A stretch of DNA of 64,000 nt from Prostheceraeus crozeri (Eukaryota > Platyhelminthes > Polycladida > Euryleptidae), in contig CAJQUW010016866.1 of NCBI GenBank assembly GCA_907163375.1, positions 18,501 through 82,500 on the forward strand, given 5' to 3'. Positions within the stretch are counted from its first letter, which is position 1, and every line of letters starts with the position of its first letter. A model generated the notes under the pieces. It made no database searches. It was given only the letters and a program-made list of their open reading frames with translations, and was not told the DNA's origin. A program made the position numbers and the translations under genes. Below, piece after piece: positions 41,787 through 54,299 of the stretch.

Positions 41787-43848
41787 TGTTCGTTCGTGAC
41801 CAGATATCTACTATTTTTCTATCTTCTACTGGATCAATTTTATATAGCACAAATTTATGCATATGTAAATGATGCCCTAGGCTACCGTGACCTTCGACTG
41901 AAATTTGATTGTGAGGGGTTAATATTTACGACCGTCGGAAGAAAAGAAATGAGTGTTCATTCGTGACTGTGCATTATGTTCGTTCGTGACTGTGGTACTA
42001 TTTTCGTTCGCGACATGACCACAACTTCACAATTATCCCATCCCGCAAACTTGAACTAGGAATAAGCTATGAAAACTCCTTTCAGGTAACAAAGAGGACA
42101 ATATATCAATTCAGGAGAGCTTAAAAAATGTTGAATAGGCCTATATGCAACAGGAAAATATAAAATGTTTCATGGTCACTTCGGAGATGAAAAAATATAC
42201 CGATCACGACTGTCTATTGTGTAGGCCTAATCTACTTCCACTGATCGAATGTCAGATTTCTGTACCCATGCAACATCACTTATATCAGAAATCATGTAGA
42301 TTGATTGCGAGCATTCCTTGAGAAACTGCACCTCATAATCATTATCAGCTAGAGATTGGATGATTTCGATTAAGTTCTTGGTGGTGCCACGACTTGTGCT
42401 GACACTAGCGATGACCATATCACCGACACGAACCTCGTTGATAATGGATGGAGGAGCACAATCTGCGTAGACGATTGAGAATGGCCGTCGAACTAGTTGC
42501 TGATTGTCTTTGGCTGAACACCGGTCATCTTTGGCGCGTTCTCAATAATATTCTGTAACTGGTGATAAGTACAATCAATGTCACCGGACGACACGACCGT
42601 GCCTACAATTTTACTGTTGCACTCGTTGAGACAGGTAACGAACTGTTGAGCACTCTACACCTGGTAACGTCTCGAGCGAATACAGTCCCAAACCATCCGT
42701 TTTGCAGAACCTCCGACTCCGTCAACACACCCTTTACCATGAGCCGTCGCGAAGAAGTTCCAGGTAATCTGCAGACCATACTTCCTCGCAAAATGATTCA
42801 CCAGCATGGCAGTGTACCGGTTCTTGAATTGGGATGCAGGTTCGTCAATCCAGATGATCAGTTCTTGCACTTCCGATGTGACAATTGATTCAATGATTGT
42901 CTGCAGATAATGAGCCACTGATCGTTTTGAGTGATCCAGATCGTCACTGACCATCACACGGCAGCTAGGGCAGTCGTTGAACTTGAATACGCAGACAACA
43001 AACAAAGACAACTGTTTCTGCTTCCAGTGGGCGCTCTGAACCTCATCCCGGAAGGGACATATTGCATTTTCACTGAAGTCAAAGTGAACCAGTATGCGTT
43101 CTGAGGATGCCAGCTCTTTGTCCTTGCGGTACATGGCTTGTTGATTTCTTTTCAGTAGATGATGCAGCTGGAACCGTGGCAGTAAAGCTTGGAATGCCTC
43201 ACTCACTTCCATTGCTGACATAATCGTGTCGTGGCAAGCAATAGTCTCGCCAGAGAAGCCTTTCTCTTGACTGTAACAGTCAAATCTCGTGAATGAACTT
43301 GTATGCCAAAAAAACGACGAATCCCAATAGATATTCGATGCCCGACACGAAGCAAATGTTCCGAAATGATTTATTAACTTCATCTTTATACAAAGGAATG
43401 CATGGAGCGCGTTTGTGACTGATTTCTTTTTCGAATATGTTTTCTGATGAAGTCGGACAAAATGTTCGTTCGTGACCGCACTTCTCGAAACTTATGAACT
43501 GCTAGTAATCAAACGTTTCTAGATTTCTTTTCAGCATTTAAGTTGATCAAATAGCATACTAGTCTATTCAATCAGAGCAAATTTCGTGATGAAGAATCCA
43601 GAGCTTTGGAGGTTATTAACGTTTACATTTTTTTCGAAAAAGTCGTGTCGTTCTGTGTTCGTTCGTTACCACTCAAACTATTGTATTTTAAACCATCAAA
43701 TACACATTTTTTCATCGGTTTGGATAGTGTTTCATAAACAGTGAATATTGCAGCCAATTCAAATAAAGTATGATTATCACCGGTTCAATAGGTTAGGAAT
43801 GACAATCAGAAATGTAACAATAAATCCTGCAAAGTTCGTTCGTGACTG
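41787..43848. mobile_element. DNA transposon defined by same-direction 16-bp motif repeats
   Basis: TGTTCGTTCGTGACYG or a close variant occurs at about 41787, 41954, 41978, 42001, 43463, 43656 and 43834, all on the plus strand, and brackets the transposase-like gene at 42227-43383. No inverted terminal repeats are evident, so true ends are not known. Confidence 0.6.
42227..43383 (-). CDS. DDE-like transposase gene, family not identified
   Basis: The main frame (43383-42655) holds 'LVHFDFSENAICPFRDEVQS', 'VMVSDDLDHSKRSV', 'IIWIDEPASQFKNRYTA' and 'FFATAHGKGCVDGVGGSAKR'. Spaced acidic residues in conserved blocks and the final HGKGxxDGxGG motif recall a protein widespread as unassigned ORFs in invertebrate genomes, probably a transposase with an RNase H-like core. 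A C-terminal part ('GDMVIASVSTSRGTTKN', 42418-42227) follows after at least one frame change near 42.65 kb, so the copy looks broken. The first 25 residues may not be original. A host-domesticated origin is less likely given the surrounding repeats. Confidence 0.6.
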
Positions 43849-44204
43849 CGTGGAATTGCCCTTCAATTTCCATGTTATGTTTTCTCATTGACTTTATGTC
43901 ATCTTGTTAAAAGTTCTCTCTACCTCTGAAGGGTGTTCTGAAAACATTTGAAAGCACAAACTTGGTACAATGTAGATTTTGATTTTGTCGTCACGGATCT
44001 GATCAACTCCGACGATTGCCAGTCGTACTCAATGCGTCACGGTCTGCTCGGACTACATTCGCATCCAGCCGCTTCTCGCAAATTACTCCCTTATTGAAAG
44101 ATTTGAAATGGCTTCTAGTTCATGTGAAGACTTCCCACCATCACACACAAACATTTTTGTGGTGAAGCGTCTATTTAACTTGCAGATAAACTGACACCTG
44201 TCCA

Positions 44205-44425
44205 TTTTCGTAGACGATCTAACTCCCCACGCTCTCTTCATGTCCCTCTTGTACTACGTTCAACAATTGGTGAACGATCTTTCACTATTGCAGCCGCACG
44301 AATCTGGAGTTCACGACATTATCTTCCATCACTAACCATGCGGTCACGGAACTTCTTCTTTAAAGGTTCTTCTCAAGTTCCAACTCCAGTCCACATATTG
44401 CACATGAACGCATTCAATGTCTACC
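44205..44425 (+). mobile_element. LINE ORF2 C-terminal fragment
   Basis: Plus strand: 'LHVPLVLRSTIGERSFTIAA', 'ARIWSSRHYLPSLTMRS' and 'FFFKGSSQVP'. This is the end of CR1/Jockey-like ORF2 proteins (VPxxR...GxRSFxxAAxRxWNSLPxxLR...FK). Only this tail remains. Confidence 0.7.
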
Positions 44426-44435
44426 TACAAAAACA

Positions 44436-45778
44436 TAGGGGAGAGTGGGGTGATCTGGCACTCTAACACTAAATTAGCTCTCATGACCAAACAACGAATT
44501 TTTTTACTATTCAAACATAATGACCTTAATATTCAAGTAATTTCCTAACTTTTTTGTATTAAATTTTTTTTTCGATTCGGACTCCTTCCTCTTCAAATAT
44601 TCGTTTCAAAAAAGGTTACAAACATGCCAATTCACGAAATGTGTGGGGTGAATTGGCACTCCTCTAGTTTGTCCCCCATAACTTGCCCCACGATGTACCG
44701 CTGTTACTATTTTGTGAACTAGGGTATGTGCGGTTAGTCTAGGTTGCGTTTTTAATAAAATAAGCACATACGCAGACCCGTAAAAACTAATTAATTGACT
44801 TACTAATTAGGATTATATACCGGAACTAACTACACACATTCGACTTTGTTACACCTATGTTATAATTTTAATTTGTTGTATGTCTATGTAGATAATTCTG
44901 AAATGTGGTTTTATTATATCATATTATCCCTAATCCTTGAATCTTATTGATTTGACGAATGTAAAACAATATGCATAGTAAAGATAAATCTTTATATATA
45001 TCAAATCGATGAAAAAATTACACAGTTGAACAATATAAAACAAGAGTATGCTATCAATAGAAACACTGTAAGCATTATATTTTTCCAATACGTTTGCGGG
45101 CTCGGCAAATTGAACACTGATATTTCGGCAGGTAGCCGAAATATATGGTTCCGGCTCCTCCAACTGACGCAGTAAGCAATCGAAATCAACTTGGAAAACG
45201 CATATCGCTATAGGCTATCAGTTATTTGCCCTTTTAGATAAGCCTAATCGGTCTTAGTTAGCAGTAATTTGCAGTGATGATGCGTTAAGATTTAGGCCTG
45301 ATGGTTGTCCAACTACTTCAGTTTTAATAGCAGGATTAAGCTAGATTCGGTCAACGAAACTAGCTGTCAACATATAGTGCCAGACCACCCCACTGTCCGA
45401 GTGCCAAATCACCCCATTTCACTTTTTTATTGAAAACAGCTGGCGTACCGAGAATACCAAAATTTTGGAAATTTCATTCATGTGACCTTTTAGTCCATTG
45501 ACCTAGCTAGCAGAAAACGTGCATTGCCGGTAAATATCAGTTGTTAGGAAAAAAATATCCCAAAAACTGCAGAAATGCAAAAATTTTTTGATCTAAGGTA
45601 AACGTAATTTTTATGTGTGAAGGAAAAACGAAGTCCGCCATGAACGTTATTATATGCCAAGTGTGCACTATAATAGTGCTTTCAAATGTATATTTCGGAT
45701 TTTTGATAGAGCCTGAAATAGGCTGTAGGGGGTGGGTGCCAATTCACCCCAGGTGCCAAATCACCCTATTCTCCCCTA
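44436..45778. mobile_element. 1.3-kb non-autonomous TIR element with GGGGTGAATTGGCAC repeats
   Basis: The 26-bp ends (44436-44461, inverted at 45753-45778) match at 23 positions and start TAGGGGAGA; the outer TA could be the target duplication. The subterminal motif GGGGTGAWYTGGCAC recurs inside at about 44645 and, inverted, near 45385, 45405 and 45740. There is no transposase. Confidence 0.8.
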
Positions 45779-45793
45779 CTACACATAGGCCTA

Positions 45794-46411
45794 CAGTGGC
45801 GGAAAAAATTCTCAATCCAGTTAGGATTTTCATTATTTCGCTTTTCCTTACACTTAGCCCAGATGCCGCACCCAATAGTACCGGTAGATGAAATGAGAAC
45901 GAAATAATGATAATTATTGATTTGTGTAGGCTAATGATAATCACATCAAAATAGTTATGTTACTCTGTTAGTATTTCGTGGGTCCTCCTTTTGCATCGAT
46001 GACTGCTTGGCAAATGGCAACACTGCTTGGTAGTTTGGTAGATTGACATTGCCTTCTGAAATGTACTGCGGCTGACACCAATAGCCTCAGCCACTTGACG
46101 TTGTGACTGTCCCGATTCAATGCGATCAACTATCACAACGCGTAGCTCAGTCGATAATTTCTGCACTCATGTTGATGAAAATGAATCTATTACAACTGTG
46201 TTGAAAAATCGACCAGTTTCAAAAATTCAAATGAAAAAATTGTCAATTAAGCTATGAATGCATGCAATGCTAAGTTTGATAGCTGTGTTCGTCAACGGTT
46301 TGAATTTAATTGAACAATGGGCGTCACAAAGCTGATAACATAGCATTGCAAGCTAGTACCGTAGGAATGTCTTGAAAACAACAGGTGGATTCATACTTAA
46401 TTACGCCACTG
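45794..46411. mobile_element. Internally deleted Tc1/mariner element
   Basis: The ends CAGTGGCG (45794) and CGCCACTG (46411) are inverted and flanked by TA on both sides, as in Tc1/mariner. Inside is a transposase N-terminus on the minus strand. It begins only about 16 bp after the end of the previous TIR element. Confidence 0.85.
45960..46166 (-). CDS. Tc1-like transposase, N-terminal helix-turn-helix only
   Basis: 'LSTELRVVIVDRIESGQSQR' followed by 'QVAEAIGVSRSTF' is the first paired-type helix-turn-helix of a Tc1 transposase, which binds the element ends. After about 35 residues similarity is lost and the DDE catalytic domain is absent, so the protein could bind but not cut. Confidence 0.8.
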   Translation of the reverse strand: MQKLSTELRVVIVDRIESGQSQRQVAEAIGVSRSTFQKAMSIYQTTKQCCHLPSSHRCKRRTHEILTE

Positions 46412-46607
46412 TACATGTCTTGCGCATGTGTGTATGACATCATAGTACATGCAACCGAATATATCCGACTATCATGTGTTGTATGCGTTACCAGAGTCAT
46501 TCAGGAATCAATTAACTATGAAATACTGCTTTGACACAAAATAGTGCTAGCGACAATATACAAGAACAATTCACATTCTCTACAATGTCTATTTCATCTA
46601 CGGATAG

Positions 46608-47376
46608 CAGACCTGCCAACCTTGAAACATGAAAATCCGGGACAAATTTCATTACCGTGACTACCCGCGTATAGGACGCACTGGATATTTGACCCCAAAA
46701 GCGATGGAAAGACTGTGCTTGCGTATAGGACGCATCATAATTCTAATCCTTAATTTCCGTTATTTTTTTAGAAACGGTGTCATTAAGTTAAGTCATCTCC
46801 ATTCAATTGCTACGATCGCAGTGTGTGCTGATTCATGACTCACTCATCCTGTCAGTTAAAGATATTGATATATTGATAAATATTGACAAATATTGCAAAT
46901 ATGAAATGTTTATAGGAAATTTTTGATTTTTGATAGATGCATTATTTTTATTATAAATGTGGCCATGGATAAGACGCACCTGGGCTTCTAGGTCAACTTC
47001 TGAAGAAAAAAGTGCGTCCTATGTGCGGGCATTTACGGTATCACCAAAAGCAATCCCATTTCATCAGCTTTTTTGGAAAAAAAGCTTATTGGAATCAAAA
47101 GTAGAAAAATATCTCTTATAATTGATAAATACGTCTATTTCAAAGACATCAGCGTAAAAAGGCAATGCCACTAAGAAATCCACAAACTTCATCATCATGC
47201 ATATTTCCCTATCTTAGGATTGCGCGCGCAGCGCAAATTTTTGAAATATGCGTCTTAAATGATCTAGAATTCATCTTAGGTTAATAAATTCAAAATCCGA
47301 GACAGCATTTAACTTTTTCGGGACAGCTCTAAAATCCGGGACTGTCCCGGAAAATCCGGGACAGTTGGCAGGTCTG
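46608..47376. mobile_element. TIR element with 6-bp target duplication, host to a nested element
   Basis: CAGACCTGCCAAC at 46608-46620 is inverted exactly at 47364-47376. GGATAG lies on both flanks, a 6-bp target duplication. Subterminal repeats AAATCCGGGAC occur near both ends. No transposase is encoded. A second element sits inside at 46653-47040. Confidence 0.85.
46653..47040. mobile_element. Nested MITE, TACCGT...ACGGTA ends
   Basis: Ends of 29 bp (46653-46681 and 47012-47040) match with five differences and share TAGGACGCAC. The outer TA may be the target duplication. There is no coding capacity. It is younger than the element that contains it. Confidence 0.8.
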
Positions 47377-47379
47377 GGA

Positions 47380-50300
47380 TAGGTAACTATACACTTACAA
47401 ATTTAACAATGTCTATTGAGGTCATTAAAGATCACGAAATTAAACTCTCGTTAAAGTCTTCCCATGACTTCAAGTATTACTTTGATTCGTTATAACAATT
47501 AAAGCGAATTAAAATTACACATTTCAAATTATACAGCGAATCAAAATTATTGCCGTCATGCATCTAGAAACATAGTGTAAATTTTTTCATATTTATACAT
47601 ATTGACGGTATTGACACAAACTTTGAACTCGCAACCACTTGAACGCAAGTTCACAATTAAATCATCGTAATCGCTAAACTGTATGGCATGTGAAATTGCT
47701 GTTTTTGACCTGCTACTGATTGTGTTGCACACGGAGGAAATTGGTTTAGCTCACTGGTCACACAAATAGTCACATTCTACATTTAGTCGGATTAGACCTG
47801 ACTAAAAACACTGCGAACATAGTAATGACCAAAAGAACACAAGAAAAAAAAATTTATTTCTACTTTTATTTTAATTTGTCTGCCAAATTTGTATCTGTAA
47901 TTGACAAAATTTCATTAAGTGAGACAATCATAATATCCAGATAAACAAAAAATGATGATATAGAAGTTGATATTATTACTGAAATGAGTGCGGTCGGGAA
48001 TATTGGGTGTTAGTGTGACTTAATAGGAGAAGAAAGAAGAAATACACTTATGTTGCTATCTTCAGTAATTATTAATTCACCCATTTCACATGACGACACT
48101 TCACCTCATGTCCGCACAGACACAACAATGCTTGAGGCAGCGACACAACCGAGATAGTTTATTTACATCAGAATGTATTTAACATGCACTGGAAAAGGTT
48201 GCTTGCTTGATTTAAAATACCTCAAGGTCATGACTCAGTCAGCTGAGTGAGTTTGCTTAAAATATTTTAGGCAGTTGTTGTCTCGGGAATAACAGTCCCC
48301 TTTGACACATACATTGAATTGCTTCATTCATTGAGATTTCAGAAGATTTTCTTCCTTTCTTCGATGTTTTTGATTTTAAATAAACACTGTATTTAGAATT
48401 TCTTCGGGCACCACTGAAGCAGTGACAATGATTCGTTGTAGATTCATAATGGATTCATTCACGGCATCGAATTAGGATTGGTTGGTGAACGAGGAAGCTC
48501 TAACTGGGTATGAATTCAAAAATTGAACAGGGTGTGTGGAGGATTTGGCCATTTGCCATTTCATTCACGTTCTGTAGATGACTAATAAAAAATATGATAT
48601 TTTTTCTTAGATAAAATATGACATTTGAGGATTATAATTGAAACAATGACGTTAATGAATTTGCACACTGCAAACACTGTTTATTCTCGAATTCAGCCTT
48701 CATTGAAAGTTGAAATAAGACAAATGAAAAGTTAACATTCAAAAGTTTTCGCCGGCTATTCTCAGTGACACTGACGCAGCGAAGTGACAACAACTCAAAA
48801 AGAACGGAAACCTTTTCATTTGTCATATTTTAACTTTCAATAAAGGATAACTTTCAATAAAGGATGACTTCTCTTTCTCTGTGGTGCAACTAACTTTCCG
48901 GAAAGCATGATCCCATTACAGATTGTCCTTCATGTTTTCCCTTCGCAAGTAGTCAGATATTGTAGAATATGATCGAAGTTATAAGACGCTGTACACAAAA
49001 CTAACAAGACACTAAATATCATGAAAACTAGAGGTTTTTCTCAGCATGACTTGATGAGTTACACAGAAAAGGCTCTCACAAGGCATAATGAATCGCTTTA
49101 CAAATATGGTCTTTTCTCGGCCCGACGGACAATTCACTTCACTCTGTGAATTTCAATGAGGCACGCGACCAACAAACGACTCACATTTTCCTGAACATTT
49201 TGCTGCATAGGTGAATAAACGACTAACAATGACGTAGCCATCACATGGGTAGTGAAGAGTGAATGCAGAGCGCTTAGCGTGGCTTACGGGAGCTGAGAGA
49301 ACTCCCATTGTTAAGCCTTTATGTATGAGGCGAAGTATGTGTAAAGGCGGATTACATATTTATCACACATCGATCACATGTTTATGGGATTCGAGGATGA
49401 ACATGATCTGTTTACTTGTGGGAATCGAAAAGGCAAAGATTGATGTACAGGATTTGTTTACATGTGCGGATCGCAAAAAGCAAAATGTATTTATTGATGG
49501 TATGAATTTAATGACAGGATGAGTTTACATGTGGGAAACGCAACATTTGAATGATGTCTGACTTATCTTTGTGGCATATCTTTCAAGACATATCATTACC
49601 TATTCAGTATTTTGTCAGCCCTGTGTGGGACCCTGCTCGTCTGGGTTTGAGTGTTCAGGTTAGGGGTCGAAACACAACTAGACGAGTACCTGCTGATGAC
49701 TGATGGACTGCAGTATTATGTTTTATATCCCTTAATCGGTAGCTGAAGTAGTGATCGATGCATTGTATTTCAAATGAAGAACAAATGAAGAAATGTGGGA
49801 TTATATGAAGTATTATAGACGGATGAAGAAATAGGCGATAACAAATTCAAGTGAAGAAATAGTATCTTCCATGTGTAGTCTTAGGTATAGTGTGTATAAT
49901 TTCATTGCTTTCGGTGTAGTAGAGTGTCATTGCAGTTCTATTGTTTGCCTCCATTATCCACTTTCCAATTATCCAATATTACCATTATCCACCATGTGTA
50001 GTGTCAGAATCGGCGTAGTAGCATTATTGTATTTCCATATTTTACCTCCACTTTTCCAATTTTTATCCATTGATCTCCTGTTGTTTTATAATATCCATTT
50101 TAATTTCCTTAACCTATGATGACTATTGTATTTCCACTACCAGCGTCTGTAGTCGGTAAGGTATATTAGATGTATGTTTTGAACATGTATGCGGCATTAG
50201 TATTAGTATATTAACAGTAAGAATGAGTAGTGTTGCAAATCTTCCACTTTTACCAGATATCGGGCCAAAGCTGATCAATTTTAATTCGTTGCCACGAGAA

Positions 50301-50610
50301 AGCTCCATTGAGTTCTTTTAAGAACTGATTAATCCAATTGTTACAGTAGCATTGCATCTGTACACTTGCGGATTGGAGAACGCCATCAGTCCTCACTCTT
50401 AGGACTACTTCAATTAATAATTTGAATAAGTAAGCATTATATTCTATTATAAATGGCTGCTGGGATGATTTTCATCATCGTATGAGAAATAAAGGATGAA
50501 ATAATACATATACGAGAGTATGTATAGTTGCGTTTGCAGTGTGCAAATTCATCTACGACAGACATTGTTCCAATTATTTAGGTATTAATGAAGTTGACGG
50601 ACAAGCTGCA
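47380..50610. other. No gene recognised
   Basis: AT-rich host sequence. A short direct duplication (ACTTTCAATAAAGGAT twice) lies at 48833-48867. Loose 65-bp repeats with TTTACWTGTGSGRAWCG occur at about 49415-49545. No ORF has a recognisable motif. Confidence 0.4.
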
Positions 50611-50618
50611 TGATACAT

Positions 50619-50816
50619 GATCGGAAGGTCCCCTCTGCTGTTGGTGGCAAAAGTCAATATTTGTTTACATGATTATGGAGAAATATAAACGATTTGTATA
50701 TATGATTATAATAATTATATCAAGTACATGATCATGATATCCGACGGACCTCGAAAGCGCTACCTCAAGCACAAATATTGAGTTTTGCTACCAACAGCAG
50801 AGGGGACCTTCCGATC
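50619..50816. mobile_element. 198-bp palindromic MITE
   Basis: The 46-bp ends (50619-50664, inverted at 50771-50816) start GATCGGAAGGTCCCCTCTGC and differ at only two positions. The middle is AT-rich. The near identity of the ends suggests a young insertion. Confidence 0.9.
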
Positions 50817-51379
50817 TTGTCTTACTAATCATGGTGTATTATTTGATTTCGTACTCCAAACATGACGATGATGGACTTTATGACGAAAATTGACGGACAG
50901 TATGAACTATAAATCAGCGTTTTGATGATGTAAAGATTTTAAGATTCGTTGAATGTGCACAAAGATCCAGCACTGCTAAGTTTCACCAAAAAATAGCTGC
51001 TAAAAAATATCTGACACGATTTTTAATTGATGGAGATGCCCAATTTCAATCAACTTCGTACCTTGTAAATGGATGTGTTTAGTACTTTATATAGGCTGAG
51101 CTTGATTATGTCTGCTTGGTTGGCTGACCTTGGCTATGTCTGTTCAGTTGTGGTCTGCATTTTTTTGGTGAACTTTTTGGTGCATTGAATTTTTGGTGAA
51201 CTCATTTACCGAAGCCTGCTGACGAAACTGCACAAAAACCTTAGATTATCACCATTGAATGAGGCTCGTGTAACCTTGCAGATGATATAATTTTTTCGAA
51301 TTTCGACAACATTTGGTACAATTTCATTCAATTTACACATGCATAATTTTTTGCTACTTTAGGGCTAACAAGAAAAGTT

Positions 51380-51740
51380 TTGGAAGAGGAGAGAAAGAGG
51401 CGAGAATTAGTAGAAAAGGAAAGTGACGAACAGCGAAAAGAATGCTATTTTAGAAAAGAATCAATTCCAAAGAATCACAAAAGCGGAGAATTCGAAAGAG
51501 AGGGAAGCCAGATTGTAAACAGAAGATGCAAGAAGTACCCAAATGATGACAACTGGAAGTGAGCTGCTCTCGGAAGCTGCTGAAAAGTTTAAGAATGCAG
51601 TCAAATCAAATGATGCCACTCAAATAGCCGTAACACAGGCCGTGATTGAGACTGCAAAAGGCAAGTTGAAAGGAGCTCAGTATGAGTTTTTGAAGACAAG
51701 GGCGACGCAACTTTGGGTCTAAAAGAAGAAATTGACAATG
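51380..51740 (+). CDS. Unidentified charged helical ORF in two frames
   Basis: The first frame (51380-51562) is Glu/Lys/Arg-rich ('EEERKRRELVEKESDEQRKE'). The next frame goes on with 'SELLSEAAEKFKNAVKSNDA' and 'VTQAVIETAKGKLKGAQYEF' to about 51720. The look is that of the C-terminal helix of an accessory protein of a DNA transposon (SANT/Myb-like type), but I cannot name it. Confidence 0.3.
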
Positions 51741-52252
51741 CTGGAGGCATTCATTCACAAAAGAAACGCACATCGTGATAAATAACTTAACCCGAGTTTT
51801 CTTGTTGGCCTTTCTATTTCGGATTGAGGCGTTGCATTTTTGGTATTGTTTTATAGATATTTTTCCATATCAACTTTCAGACATTATCGAATAGATTTCA
51901 CAATTGAATACATCCAAATATTTGTTTCAGCTTCAGTTTTGATTTTACTCAAGACTCGGTACGTTTTTCTTACATTCCATTCTTTTGGAAATATGTCATT
52001 CACCATTCTTATCTAGATCCTAAATGGCATTAAACCTGGTTTTCCACCCTATTTTCTCCCTGATTTTTATATGAAATTCCTATTTTTCTTCCATTTTTTA
52101 TGAATAATTCTTATTTTTCCTATTTTTTCATGGACTAGGAGCCCTGAGAGGCCTGTTCAAGTAATCGGTGAGAGCTTTTACAAAGAAAAACAGGAAGCGT
52201 GATGCAAGAAGCTGGTGGTCACAATCAGTAATGGGAAGATGCATAAATTACG

Positions 52253-52507
52253 TCACACTGCACTTAGATACAGCCGTTGACAGTATGTAATGTTCAGTCT
52301 AGATGCGATAAAGTGAGAATTCAAATCGTCTATTATCCAAGAACAAACTCCGCCACCGACTCTGGCGCAGCAGTAAAAATTATAGTTTCGTAATGTCAAT
52401 ATATCATCCGAAATTCTAGAATTCAGCCAAGACTCGGTAACAAAGACAAAGCCTGGGGATAATGAAGACCAGGAACGAAAATTAGTAGGTGTGTTAAAAG
52501 AGGACAT
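52253..52507 (-). mobile_element. LINE endonuclease fragment
   Basis: The minus strand reads 'FVFVTESWLNSRISDDILTL', 'RNYNFYCCARV' and 'GGGVCSWI', the part of a LINE apurinic-type endonuclease that holds the catalytic Glu (TETWL) and the RxxxxGGGV motif. No other part of the LINE is close by. Confidence 0.7.
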
Positions 52508-52699
52508 AATGATCTTCTTGACTGCGATGTTAAATTAACTGAATTGGCATAGGGAGGCGCATCGGTTAAAGCAGTCTAATCCCTGAGAATGACATTTTTA
52601 GAGATAACCAGACAATATCAAAGTCAAAAACTCCTATTTATTCATTTTACAGGCCAATATAATACAGTAAAAAGTTAAACACAGTTAAAGACTCTCAGT

Positions 52700-52910
52700 G
52701 TCCGGCCGGAATGATTAAGACTAGGCACCAAGAACATAAGCTTGCAGTAAACAACAAAAGTGCATTGAGTGCCCTGTATCAGCACTTAATAGACAAACAT
52801 CATGCCGCTAGCGACATCGGAAGTTTTCAGGTCGGTTGCATTAGCAAACTGACCGACACAACAATAACAGAAGCCGTTAAATATAAACCCAGGAACCAAT
52901 TGTAAGAACA
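52700..52910 (+). mobile_element. Penelope GIY-YIG C-terminal fragment
   Basis: 'TRHQEHKLAVNNKSALSALY', 'QHLIDKHHAASDIGSF' and 'TEAVKYKPRNQL' match the end of Penelope GIY-YIG nucleases (RxxEHxxAVxN...ALxEHLxxxxH...EA). The catalytic GIY part is not present. Confidence 0.6.
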
Positions 52911-52999
52911 ACAACCTTCTTACAATATAGCTTCACAGTTCGAGAGCCAACCAGACATGTAACGCAGTTATTGATATCATTCACCGTATAAAAACATTC

Positions 53000-54290
53000 A
53001 CAAAGGTTGCATCTGTGACATCCGAACATCGACCGTTGAAGGCTCTGTATGCTTAAGGTCTGTCTTCACCCGTGTTTAACTTTTTCCTTTGTTATATCGG
53101 CCTGCAAATAGGAAAAGGGGAGTTTTGACTTCGATATTTTTTCTAGCTCTCTGAAATGATGATCTCTCGTCATTGGTCATCTCAGTGGCGTAGAGTGCCG
53201 GTTTGAAATAGGTATTCAAGGAAAACATTTCACGTTGCCTTCATACTTGGAATATGTCTATACCCGCGTCCTGTCACACACAATTTTACACATATAACGA
53301 ATAAGTACACTACATGTACACTTGTATAAATGTACATTTAGAAAACTTTGCCTTGTAAACAATCAACCTCTCACACAATATAATCTTCATACAGAATTAA
53401 ATATACCTATATCATTGTACTTATTACATATCATGATGGTTTAATTTTTTATATGACATGTAGGCCCTACACATTTACATAAATTGAAAAAACATCTCGC
53501 TTTCTCCTTACTACATGTGAAAAAGAAGTAAATACTGACGTTGTATGTACAAATAGGCTATATTTCAAACCTTGAACATAAGAACAAGACGACGCGTCCT
53601 TCATCTTGCAGAATTCATCATATCATCATTGTCGTAGAAAATCCTGTTTTGAAAAAAAAAATCGAAAAAAATACAGATTTTTTTTCTACATCGATCATCA
53701 TCAACTGCTTAATGGTTAGCTTGTCCCATGGAATTTCCTTGGTACATGGTTTGAAACCGTTTTAAGACACTAAAAGTGCGTTGCACATGAAACGCTAGTC
53801 ATAGGAATAGTCCAATGCCACAATTTAAAAAAGCAATGTGTGTATTGGAAGTGCTTTCAAAATTCCACTTTACATGAAAGAGTTTTTGCAGAAACCAATA
53901 GGAACTCTCCAGGCTCGGGATTTCATAATCGAGATAATAGAAGAGTTCGCTCTGTAAAGTTTTTAATTCAATTTTAAGTTGAATTTTGGCCGATATTTAC
54001 AAAGTCATCTGAGGATATCGCTTGAAGAAAAAGACTCAGATCAAACTCATGATCAGGTATGGCATCAGACTTATTCTGACATTATGAAGACTATAACAAT
54101 TTTGATCCACTAGTAATGTAGCAAAATCCTGAAATCGTTCCGACAATATGTGTCAGGATCAACCATCGGTATACATTCGACAGGGGGGGTGAAAGACTGA
54201 AGTCTTACATGGTTTCATCATCATCATTTGTAATATTATACCCACAGTCTATGAATGTATTTGAATGTCCTTGGACGTTTCCTCTTCTCA
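53000..54290. other. No gene recognised
   Basis: AT-rich sequence without motif-bearing ORFs. Confidence 0.4.
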
Positions 54291-54299
54291 ACACGCATC

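Noticed and set aside
42562-42888. 108-codon plus-strand ORF
   Set aside because: Lies opposite the transposase-like gene, whose motifs support the minus strand.
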